Assembly: GCA_026929865.2 (NCBI GenBank)
Contig: CM049396.1
Span: 22,758,001 to 22,822,000, forward strand
DNA length: 64,000 nt
Source: Hyperoplus lanceolatus
Lineage: Eukaryota > Chordata > Actinopteri > Uranoscopiformes > Ammodytidae
Reading direction: 5' to 3'
The notes beneath the pieces are model-generated. The model searched no databases and had not been told where the DNA came from. It saw only the letters and a list, made by a program, of their open reading frames with translations. The stretch's first letter is position 1; every line of letters begins with the position of its first letter. A program made the translations under genes and the position numbers. Below, in pieces: positions 1 through 23,300 of the stretch.

Positions 1-790
1 CTATCAATTAATTTAAAAAGTTTCAGCTCCATCCGTCCACCGTGAGGCAAATCATCTACAAATGGAGACCTCTAACGGCCTCCACACACATCCTACCTCT
101 ACTGCGCGTCTACTGCGCATCTGACTTTTTTTCACCGACCGTGTAATCAACCTAGAGCGGCCACACATCCAACCTCAGACGCACTGCTGATGCCCGTCGG
201 AGGCACGTCTGCAGCGACGCTCCCCTTTACCTCACGAGGCTCGCCTATTTTTTTCTGAGAGCTGCGCGTCTCTCTCGGGTCTCTCTGCTTTAACTGATAG
301 AGAAATACTCTGCTGAGAGTCATATTGATATCATACCGGCAGCTTTCGCTGTAGTTTCACCATTTCCTGGTGTGTCCCTTTCAAAATAAAACTTCCAACA
401 AGCAAAAATGTGGCAAAAAAAGGCAATGGGGCACACGGATTACTGTCCAGAGACTCAATATTTGACTTAATATAAATATGCATCATAAATGACATGAAAG
501 AACTTCATTTTTAATGGAAATTATCTATGAAAACTCTATGTAGAAAGACAGGGCTTTTAAAAGCAGCACTGCAGAAGCAGCAGCAGTTGAGACGTTGTAT
601 GTGTGTCCAAAAAAAGCACGAGAGAGGCAGCAGAACGGTAAGGTGACGCGCTCCAGAGGTAGATGCAGGATGTGTGTGGAGGCCGTAAGAGTGACTAAAC
701 ATCTGCAAATATTCAGTCACTCTTAAAGCTCTCCATTTGTAGATGATTTGCCTTACGGTGGACCGATGGAGCTCAAACTTTTTTTAAATT
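1..790. repeat. inverted repeat (arms about 1-105 and 645-790)
   Basis: The reverse complement of 645-790 matches 1-105 with scattered mismatches. It includes the Tc1 helix-turn-helix piece and then the motif cctccacacacatcct. The central 106-640 holds sequence that recurs at 57170-57440. The left boundary may lie outside the window. Confidence 0.65.
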
Positions 791-1622
791 ATTGAAAGCT
801 GTCCCCAGACAAATGTGCAACATCACAACTCTCTTCCTGAGATCCTCTGAGATTTTCTTTCCCTTTTGGCATGTCTTATGTATGGGTTCACTTTGGTGAG
901 CCTAAACTGACCTGGTTTTATCTCCGTTTTATCTAGTGCCGCCCAATGTCTTACCTAAAGATCTCTCATTACATTGGTCCATTTCATCACTCAATTTGGC
1001 CCACCTGATTGTGTTCACCTGCTCAATGTAACCAATGCAGGTCAGGGTTCACAAAGTTTTGCACATACAAAAGTTGGCAAATCATTTGTTTTGTCTGATT
1101 TGACAATTGATTTCCGGAAAATACATTTTTTGAAGTGATAAACAAACATCTGTTATTTCATATAAAAAATACTGGTAATAATAATAATAATAATTGCTTG
1201 GATTTATATAGCGCCTTTCATGATACTCAAAGCGCTTTACAGGGTTCCAGACAATTCGTTCACACACAGTCATACCGGTGGTGGTAAACTACCATAGTAG
1301 CCACAGCTGCCCTGGGGCAGACTGACAGAAGCGAGGCTGCCATTCAGCGCCATCGGCCCCTCCGACCACCACCTCAAACATACAGCAGTCATACACATTC
1401 ACACGAGGCAAGGTGGGTGAAGTGTCTTGCCCAGGGACACAACGACCATGACACAAGTGGCCGGGCTGGGATCGAACCGCCAACCCTAGGATCATTGGCC
1501 AACCAGCTTAACCACCTGAGCCACAGTCGCCCCAGTGGTATTGATAAAAATTAATTAATAATGGTTAAAATAAATAAAATTCCAAAAGGCTCAAGGGGTT
1601 CATATACTTTCAAGCAGCACTG
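641..1622 (-). mobile_element. Tc1-like transposon, degenerate 5' half
   Basis: On the minus strand the element begins with a Tc1-type terminus (TA then CAGTGCTGCTTGAAAGT, end at 1622). After a 5' UTR split by a SINE, a transposase N-terminus is visible around 720-880: MPKGKE, then ISEDLRKRV-like, KK, ELHRSTVRQIIYKW-like helix-turn-helix remnants. Several frameshifts and stops make it inactive. The same helix-turn-helix piece recurs in opposite orientation at 1-80, so the region folds back on itself. Confidence 0.7.
1184..1533 (-). mobile_element. tRNA-derived SINE with (ATT)n tail
   Basis: Read on minus, a tRNA-like head with a B box GGTTCGATCCC (1478-1468) is followed by a body containing gtgtccctgggcaagacact. 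The end is agcgctttgagtatcatgaa, ggcgctatataaatccaagc and a (ATT)n tail. The same body motif occurs in the plus-strand SINE at 5781. It sits inside the Tc1 remnant, so it inserted later. Confidence 0.75.
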
Positions 1623-1681
1623 TATATACATATATACATGTTTGGCTAAGGACTACATAATAAAGATGAAGAGGAGGTCAC

Positions 1682-12926
<11,245 letters not shown>

Positions 12927-13199
12927 AGCGCCGCCGCCTCGACCCGTGCTGATCGCCTCCAGCCGAACTCGACCGCTTTCAAACACCGCAGAGCCTTGTC
13001 CTTTGGAACGGGAAGACCGACCAGGCCATCCCTTCCTCGCTGCCCGCTTGAGGGGGCCGGAGCCGGGGACTATTCCTGAATTCAGGGCACCGGCGGGCTG
13101 CTCCACTCACCGAACACAAGCCGTTAGCCAGCCCCGCGCTGGCTAGCTGCTACTCCCTGAGATAGCGCGACTAGCTAGCAAGCTACTTCAGCTCCCCCA

Positions 13200-14580
13200 G
13201 ACAGTACAGTGGTCCTTTTCACTTACTCAAAACCTTCGTATTCTCATTTTAGAACTATTCCGACCCTTGTAGCGTCTTCACATCACCACTGTTTTGTTCG
13301 GACATGTGGTGAAGTTATGCCTGACTCTCAGCACCACCGCCTGAACTCCCGTCAGCTGGAGTGAGGAAATCTCCAGGATTCTCCCCGGCCTGCTCACGTT
13401 TCCTCAATGTCACGTATTCATGTCTCCTTAGTAACCGCGACCATGAAGATATAACGTATTAAAATTATACAGCAGTCAACCCTGTGGCTGCAGGATCTCA
13501 GTTCTGCATAATGTTGTTGTGAAATGAAACCCAGCGCAGAATTGTGTTGCAATCCTTGTCCTACAGTCTTGTACACCAGGCGGTAAACAGGAAGCTGACG
13601 TGACCACGTGACAGCCGCCTCTCCCCCTTTAAATGACGTTTGTTGTTGTTCAGCGCGAGCCCTGATGTTTTTGAGTGGAGTGCCTGCAGTCACACACGTT
13701 GTTCACTCAGTAAATCTTTTTGTGGTGCTGCATACACGGGTCTTCCTTGCGTGTGACTTATTTTTCTGTAAAAGGAAACTCATCCTAGGCCTGCTCTTCC
13801 GTATTGACCACAGTTTAAAATTAACTTTTAAAATATAATTTTGGATTAATCACCTCCCCCTTTCTAATATTCTTATTATTATTATTCAGATTTGTTGTTT
13901 TTACACTTTGATCAGACAAAACAAATGTTGAGTTTTCTTTAAAAAATAAACAAGCATTGACTCTTTATTGATTAACCCTTCTAAACAAATGTCAGAAATT
14001 AAGAAATGTTTTATTTAATTGTAATCCCCTAAAATGAAAGTGAAGAGAAAAAGCAGTGCTGAAGTAGGCCTAAATATAAGATAACTCAGTAGGCTATTAG
14101 ACATGCACTAGGCCTACTAGTTGAGAAGCCAATCACCGTCCACTAAGGACTGACCTAGAAGCAAAGAACGGCCGTGCTTGGAATTAATTTTTTCAGTTTA
14201 GTATGTATTCATGGTTTTCATACATATTCAATCCTCACCAATTATCCCTTTAACAATAAAAGAAAATCAAAAAATCCAAGAACACAAAAATATAATAGCA
14301 GAAATAAAAATTACATACATTATATCAATTAAAGCAACAAGCGGTCTGGAGACTGATCCCTGAAATGAAAGATAATCATGGCAACCTGAAAACCCATGGT
14401 AATTAATAAGGTATTTGTATCCTATAACATTAAACTATATATTTCTCTGAACTTACATCGGATAAAGGGCTATTGGCAACATGTTTAAATGGTCTGAATT
14501 TCCTTTGTCTTTCGTAAGATAGGCCTACAATTAGACTTGCAAAAACAGCCTGATCTCACAGAGATCAGAGAAATGCCAAA
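13200..14580. other. intergenic sequence upstream of mtmr14
   Basis: AT-rich sequence between the two divergent genes. No open frame with recognisable similarity, no RNA gene and no clear repeat boundary was seen here. The first 400 bases may hold mtmr14 promoter elements. Confidence 0.4.
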
Positions 14581-14589
14581 GTGATCTGC

Positions 14590-14930
14590 GGGAGAGAAAC
14601 AAATGGGAAGCTTGCGCAGGGGATATTCCCAACTACATGGAAGACCTGCAATTGTAACTCCCATATTCAAGTCAGATATTCCTCTGAACATATGTAACTA
14701 CAGCCCAGTCACTATTTTACCTATGATTTCCAAGTTTGCTAAGAAGTGTGCGTCAGAGCAGCTTGTATCTTTCTTCAATATTGGTCCATACTCTGCACCC
14801 CATGTTCGGCTTCATGGCCCACCACTCCGCAGACACAGCTAACTGTTTCTTTTTAGAGATGGTCAGAGCAATGTTTGAGAAGGGAGGCGTTGTTGGTGTT
14901 GTGTTTCTACCAAATACCTTTGAGCTAAGC
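14590..14930 (+). pseudogene. LINE reverse-transcriptase remnant
   Basis: In two frames on plus: IFPTTWKT, then AIVTPIFKSDIPLNICNYSP, VTILPMISKFAKKCASEQLV, SFFN, and after a shift TANCFFLEMVRAMFEKGGVV and GVVF. This matches the fingers/palm entry of CR1/L2/Rex-like reverse transcriptases (NYRPISILPVISK pattern). Both ends are lost. Confidence 0.65.
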
Positions 14931-15349
14931 TAACCTGGATGAGCGACCTTTGTCCATTTCTGTATCAAAAATGCATGCACAGCTACATGTAATGTTAAAC
15001 TATCCCTTTAACATCTCCCCGTTAGCACTCACTCACATTGATTTAGTCATATTTAACTGGCATCTTAAGGCGTTTTAACACCTAAAAGTCTACACCAAGG
15101 TTAATTATTTGTAATCCACTGTATTGATTTGATCCACTTAGGTTTGGTTTAATTTTGCAGTTTGTGAGCGCACTAACTAAAACTTTCCATGCCATACCTA
15201 TAGATCCTGTCGTCATCAATACGTGATGAAACGAGGTAGGCGTTAAAGCCCCCTAAGTCAACTCTCATGGAATTTGATTCATTTTCTGGATATAAATTAA
15301 ACTTTAAAAATTGTTAACTTACCCAATTAATGACTTGGCGTGTAAAATC

Positions 15350-16000
15350 CAATAGACTTCATTGCGTTTCCATCTCCAATACAAGTTTCAGGTATTTTGG
15401 TGTATCTGAGTCCTACAGTATAAGCACCTTTTTTCACCATCTATAGTACAGGCAACTTTCTTCCGTGGAGAAATAAGGCACTGATGTGTTCCAGAGACCT
15501 ATATGTTGATGGTGACCACTTTTCCAGCTTTGACAATAAACCGTATAAAGCTAGCCTGTTCAGGTAAATCCGTCACTTTATACAGAAACAGTTTCCTTCA
15601 TACCCAACCTCTCCTGTGAGACATTTTGGAAAAGACTACTAGAAATTAACCCAATATTTACTATCAGATAACGACTGTCATTGATCATTGTTCTGTAAAT
15701 AAAACTAAATGGGAAATTTAGGGAAAGAAAATTGGTGGGTAAGTGCATTGAACAAGGAAACACTTACATCTGCACTTTGGTAAAAGCAGCTTAGCTAAAT
15801 TATTTCCAGATCTGGACTCAATATGCAATTGTTGTGGTTATCCAGAAGAAGACTTATTACACTTGATTTTTAGATTTCCCCAAACTTGGGAGATTTCTGG
15901 TGCTATATTTTTGATACTTTAGAATTCTGGAGATTAAAGTACAAGCCTGCCCCCTCCTGGCAATCTTTGGTGTGTCAGCCAAATATACTGTAATACTGGA
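15350..16000 (+). pseudogene. degenerate L1 ORF2 C-terminal region
   Basis: Broken frames read FRYFGVSES, then FPSYPTSPV and SALNKETLTSALW. The last part runs SRSGLNMQLLWLSRRRLITL with DFWCYIFDTLEF, matching the Cys-rich C-terminal part of fish L1 ORF2 (DP..CN.CG.PEED..HLFW.CP...FW..IFDTL). Many stops. An old insertion. Confidence 0.55.
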
Positions 16001-16282
16001 TCTTTGTATTTCAAATACACTTCCTTGAACAATATATAAAGAACAAACAAAACAAGTTACAAATGAACAGGCTAGTGAGGTACAAACTACACATATGATT
16101 TAAGACAGCTTAAGTATTACTTTTTAGTGTAGCATATAGAGTCAGTTTCATGAAAACGCTACAGTACCAGAAACATGGTTTTAGAATATATTTACAAGAA
16201 AACACAATGACAAGGTATGTTAAATGTAGAGCAGTAGCATACAGCTCAAGCACGACTGACATGCCCTGTTTAGTTTAGATTA

Positions 16283-17408
16283 CAGTTTTTTTTTATTGCT
16301 AAACCACAGTGGGCACAACTGGAACGACAAGTGCACAACTCTAACTATGCACAGCAGCGGTTCATTTGGACCAAACTCTAGCTCGTTTTTCATTGATTAA
16401 ACACAATTTTCAAAACTCTACACACCTATCTCATGGCTTAACCACAGCCTGAACAATACAGTGGATTTCCAGCCCTTTTTTTCAAACACTAACACACTAC
16501 TGCCACAGCTGTAAACCACACATTCAAAACAGATTGAGTGCATGTCAAACACTGCAGATTGCAATTTCAACTGAAACACTAAGATGTCTTGTTTTAGACT
16601 TGTTAGTGAACACATACAGTATAAAGGGAAAGCTCAAAAATGTATTTTTTGGGGAAATGGACCAATGAAGACAGGTTATTGGAGGGAGAAGAGTGGCAGT
16701 GAGAGTGTGGATGTGTGGAGGAAGACATAGAGCTGTAATGTCTGATGAAATACAGTAAGGGCTACACTGATAGACCCTGTTGTGAATCATGGTCTCTCAT
16801 TGAGAGAGGCAGGGTTGAGAGTGCAACCCAATCTGCAAAAATCTAAAGTTGCATCTGTAATACGAATTTTCCAGCAAACAAACAGCTTAGAGTTGCCTTT
16901 CCTTACAGTAAATGACAACATTACAGGATAGATTTCTGTATTACAATTATAGAATATTTACACAGATAAATACTACATTTGGAAATGTTTTCAATAAAAT
17001 ATACAAAATGTGTATCTATTGAAGCAAACTTCTGATTTTCATTTATTTTTGTTTTCCTAAAAAAAACTGGTATGTTATAAAATAAACAATTTCATGTGAA
17101 AGAATTTAACCCTTTCATCAAAGAAAATATTATGTAATTTGTGTGAAATAACTCAAATTATTCAAACTGTAAAGATTAAAAGTTTGTAATTTGTGTATTG
17201 GGGTTTGATGCTATAGTGTTTGTACTCAGAGCATATTCTGACTGACAGTGTGTGTTATCTCAGTGATAGTGTTTGCTGCACTGAGCCTGTTTTGCAGGTG
17301 AAGTGAACTGTTCAGCTCCAGTGACTGTTGGTAGTGCAGACTGTAGTTAGAGTTTTGCACATTGAGCCACAGTTGTGCCCACTGTGGGTTAGCAATCGAA
17401 AAAAACTG
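16283..17408. mobile_element. TA-flanked DNA transposon with about 60-bp inverted ends
   Basis: Left end cagttttttt, attgctaaaccacagtgggc and acaactg (from 16283) is mirrored by 17345-17408, with TA at 16281-16282 and 17409-17410. This is the Tc1/mariner-pogo layout. 1126 bp, no transposase frame. Confidence 0.7.
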
Positions 17409-17901
17409 TATTTCTGAAAGTCACATGACAGTTACAGTATGTTGCAGTAGCCTATACGTCTTTGGCCTCAGAGGGTAGCTTTATTGCATGGGGGACATAA
17501 TCTTGGGACATTCATTCATACTTAAAATTGTGAAAGTCAAATCCAGCAGTCGGTGTTAGGATTTGTCATTCAGCCAAAGAATATTTAATGTGCTGCTATG
17601 ATTGAAACTAAATCCTTCTTAGGGCCCCCAAAAGTCAAGGGCCAGCCCAGAGGAATGTCTTAAAAATAGATTGGCAAATGTCCCCTTTTCAATAGAACCA
17701 AAAATAGAACCGAATTGTGCGTCAGTTGGTATTAAGTGGTGCATTATTTCCAATGAATGTGTAATGGCCTTTGGCCAGTCTTCTGGAACTGATTATACAG
17801 TAGCATGGCTTTAAAGCCATGCTCTCTCTTGATCTTAACGCAACTCTCAACTCTTAAAATAGGCTGCATGAATACACATTAAGCCCTCCATTATTGCCAT
17901 T

Positions 17902-18852
<951 letters not shown>

Positions 18853-19258
18853 ATGTTGCCTTCGCAAGACGCCTCCAAAATCTACCATGACAACTACTCG
18901 CGCAACTCCAGTGCCATCGGGGTCCTGTGGGCAATATTTACCATCTGCCTGGCCATCATCAACGTGGTGGTCTTCATGCAGCCCTACTGGATCGGCGACA
19001 GCATCAGCACCCCGCACGCCGGCCACTTCGGCTTGTTCCACTACTGCGTGGGCATCGAGACCTCTAACCGGGAGTTCTCGTGCCAGGGAAGCTTCTACGA
19101 CTTCAGCTCCATCCCGTCAGGAGCCTTCAAGGCAGCGTCTGTGTTTGTGCTGATGTCCATGGTGCTCATCATCGGCTGCATAGGCTGCTTCATCCTCTTC
19201 TTCTTCTGCAACACGGCCACGGTGTACAAGACCTGCGCCTGGATGCAACTGCTATGCG
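18853..19258 (+). CDS. lhfpl4: lhfpl4 exon 1
   Basis: 406 nt, 135 codons plus one base, donor G|gtaagg. Begins [15 protein letters not shown], the conserved start of LHFPL3/4, with A at -3. The open frame extends upstream to 18724 but that part is unlike the family and runs into a (GA)n tract, so it is 5' UTR. The exon holds membrane segments 1 and 2, the first extracellular loop and the start of segment 3. Confidence 0.95.
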
Positions 19259-20263
19259 GTAAGGATGGAAAAGACTTTGACATGTTGTTGTTGTTTTTGG
19301 AGAGAGGGGGGGGGGGGTTGGAAGGTATCCCCACCTTGCCACCTGTGTTTTAGGTTAAACCTGTGCTCTGTCTGAAAAAACACCATCGTCAAGATACTGG
19401 ATCGCATCGCTCATTCAGCGCACGAACACAGCACGGGGCTCCAGAGCAGGGATCAGCAGCGCACGGGCAGACTCACCGTAGCTTTAGACGAGAGCTGGAC
19501 CGTGATCCTGCACTTGAAGGAGAGCAAAAGTAAAGTCGTCCTGTGAGACATTCAGGTCCATTACCTGGGAGTTTTTGTATCCAACTGTCACGTAAGATTT
19601 TGGAGACACTGCAGGTGAATAGGGTGCAAGTTTTAACTTAAATGTATCATCATGAAACTTTGCCAGTTGATTTCCTACATTAAAGCTATAGTGCGTATCA
19701 TTTTAATTTAAATGAATTTGGGTTAAATTCAAGCCATTGCCAAACGAATTGACACAAAGGTGATTAAGCCTATCAACTCCACAAAATTCTGTGTGAGTAA
19801 TGTATTGCCACAAGAGTGCTTTCATTCATCTGTACGAAAGTGGAACATTACATGCGTCTGTATTGTGTATATCATTGTACTAGGAGGTGAAAGAAGCTGT
19901 CAGTATGTAGGAGCTCGGTTGAGACGGGTTCATGTTGTTGTAGTGTGTATATTCAATAACAGTTTGTGTTACATTGAACATTAAAAGAGATTGTATCAGC
20001 TCAGTGGACATCAACAGTTCCCCGGTGTATTCCTCATCACACAAACCGCTAATTAGCTTAATGTGACGTAGGCCTAGATGAAACATGGTCCCAAAGTGTG
20101 TTCAAATAGGCACAGTGTTCAGGCAGGTGAGAGTTAGCTTTCACTGTAGAAGCTTTGATAAGCCTTTTTGTTGTTTTTCTCTCTGCACTCAGCGAGATTA
20201 TAACATAGGCTATATGATGGCTCCAGAGTTCTCACTGACAGAGTGTGTGTATGTTTTTATATA

Positions 20264-20329
<66 letters not shown>

Positions 20330-23300
20330 CTATGTGAAGGGCTGCCAATGGAGGAGGTTTTGATGAGGCAAGAAAACAAAGACAGATCGAGTGTGAATGA
20401 GAGAGGCATGGACTAAAAAAGAAATGAAGAGCCGGAGGAGAGGGGACTTGAGTCAGGGACGTCATTTCCATACGGGACACTGAATGATAGCAGCTTCTAA
20501 TGATGAACAGGTATCGTAGTGGGTGCAGCCCTAAATGAAAATAAAAATTAAACAGCAGCAGCAGATGACATAGATGTCTTGGATGAAAAGAATGTATGTG
20601 AGTTGGTTGATTTAATAAATTAGCTCAGGATAATCATATTTTCTGTCTACACCAGTAAAACATTACAAAGCGTCGGGTTGCTGCTATTTCCAAATGTTCA
20701 AGCCTCTATCCTGGTTGTGAAAAATAAAGTGCAACATGTCATCCCAAATAATTCCTTACCTAACAGTATATGCCTGTTGGCGCTGCTGACTGCCACAACA
20801 GTTACTATATTTGACATTGTATGGAGGAAGCTGACATAACATGTATTCAGAGTGTGTTTTCTTTCTCTCTCTCCATCCATCCTACATTCTCTTCTTGACT
20901 TCTCATCCCCAAACTTGTCTGTCATTTCCAGACTTCTTTTCATCTCTATTACATCCCTCTATAAGCATGTCTTCTCCTGTTCCATCTTCCCAGCTTCCTG
21001 CTGCTGGTATTTCCCCATTGACACATTAGCCTGATGTCCACTGAGAGGTATACAGTTAGGTTTGGTACGTTGCAGCACACAGTTATTAGCGTTTCCACTA
21101 TCAAAAGTGGGGAAGGCTACCAAAATATGCCTACCGTACCGGTAGGTATAGACATTCAGGAATCACGTCATTGCATGCACCCACTGAGGTCAAGCTAGCT
21201 GTTTTGGTTAGGGAATTTCTACAAACTGTCAGTTTGTTGAACCATAATGTATGGTCTTCGATTTCTACACTTGTTAATAAATAAGGAAGAAGTGACTTAT
21301 GAGCCAAATTAAAAGTAACCAATTACTTTTGATGTTGAATAATTGAAGCAATTACTGAGTAGAGTATGAGTAACCCAGCTGACGTGTTCTAGAGGCTAGC
21401 AGTTGTCGCAAGCCATAGACTCAACTCATTTAGTAATTCCACTACTTACAGTTCAAAATGATATATTTTTCATTTCATTTAACTTTTATTTATCCTCGAG
21501 AGACCAATTGAGGGGTGACCCTCATTTACATTTACAATGACGTCGAGATCGAAACAAATTCAAAGGAAAAACAACAATACATAAACAATATTCAATGCAA
21601 ATACATCAAATACACAACAACAGGTGAAGAGAAAAACAATTGAAACATTTACACAGTGGTGAAGAGTGGCAGCAAATAAAATTAAATGGGTGAAAGTACA
21701 ATATAGCCTAATTAAAACAGTTACAGGTAGAGTTTGGCAGATTTAAGATAGTTTGTTTAAATTGGTTAAAGGATATGAAGTTATTTAGTTAAGTACGGGC
21801 ACTCAGCTTACTGAGTGCCCGTAATTATTACTCTCCACCATACTTATTCTTACTTCTTACTTCTTACTTTTTCTTCTGACTTCTTCCTCACATTTCTAGC
21901 TGCTTCTCCTCCCACACCGTTGCACGTAGAAACGCAAAAATTTCACACAACGGGCGTCCCCACCCCACAGGGTGTGCTATTATACAGTTTTTTGAATTTT
22001 CGCTAGGGGGCGCTGTTATGAAGTCCCGACTGAAAGAACTTTGAGAGGCCACGCCCCGCACACCGTAACTCCGATTGACTTGAAATTTCTCACACAGGTG
22101 TATGTTAGCCTGGCTCCGCCCGCCCTCCTACTTCCGGCCAAATTTTATTTTCCCTTCAGTAGTCAGTCTGGGTGTACAGCCCATTTCCCAGTTTTGCCGG
22201 AGATTCGACAGCCGGTCCAATCAGCGAACAGAGCGAGTGGCTGAGAACGATGACGTCGAAGTCGCGCTCCAGTTTCAGTTGCCAGAAGCCGGCTCATGAC
22301 ACACGTGACGACCAAACGTTATGCGATTGGTTGGCTAATCCAGAGTGGCACTGGGCAGATCCAATAGTTTTAAACTTTAGCAGACACCCGCCTCCATGAG
22401 TGAACGTTTGCCAATTACAGCACTGCCAAACCCTCTGTACAAATGAAATGAAGTACGATGGTCTGGTAGCACCAGGCTAGGTGTATGTTAGGGTGCTCTA
22501 CAAAAAAGCCTCTGGGACCATAACAATTCTTCTGGGAATATTTCCCGCCAATTAGCATAAACTGAAAAACAGCGTGTTATCCAGAACTTTCTGAAATTTG
22601 ACTGTATCAACACCAAATTTCTCGTGAAGCCCCGGAGGACTACAATAAACATACCCGTAAAAGATTAGTAGGACAACTTGAAAAACATGGCCGCCATTGA
22701 CCAAATAGTTTACGCAGGGGCGGGGCTTAATAACACGTTGGCCATAACTCCTTAACCATAGGTCCTATCATCATCAAACTTGCTGGGTATGTCTGTGCAG
22801 AAGTCATGTGGTAGCATGTCCCTCGAAGCTTACCGCGATTAACCCATAGGGGGCGCCACAGGGGCGGGGCCTATCCACAAATTGGCCATAACTCCTTAAC
22901 CATAGGTCCTATCATCATCAAACTTGCTGGGTATGTGCAGAAGTCATGTGGTAGCATGTCCCTCGAAGCTTATCGCGATTAACCCATAGGGGGCGCCACA
23001 AAAGTCACCTGACTCTGATTGACTTGAAATTGATTACACATGTACAGCTCATGGTGCTCTACAATATAGCCTCTCGGAATTTTTTTTTAATTTCCGCTAG
23101 GGGGCGCTGTTATTAAGCCCCGACTGAAGAAAGTTTGAGAGGCCGCGCCCCGCACACCGTAAGTCCGATTGACTTGAAATTTCTCACACAGGTGTATTTT
23201 AGGGTGCTCTACAAAAAAGCCTCTTGGACCATAAGAGTCAACCTGGAAACACTTTCGGCTAATTAGCATAAACTGAAAAACAGGGTTTTATCCACAACTT

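Noticed and set aside
12927..13106. 60-residue N-terminal extension of mtmr14 starting MEQPAGALNS
   Set aside because: Open but rich in Gly/Arg, unlike MTMR14 N-termini, and the downstream ATG at 12923 has the better start context.
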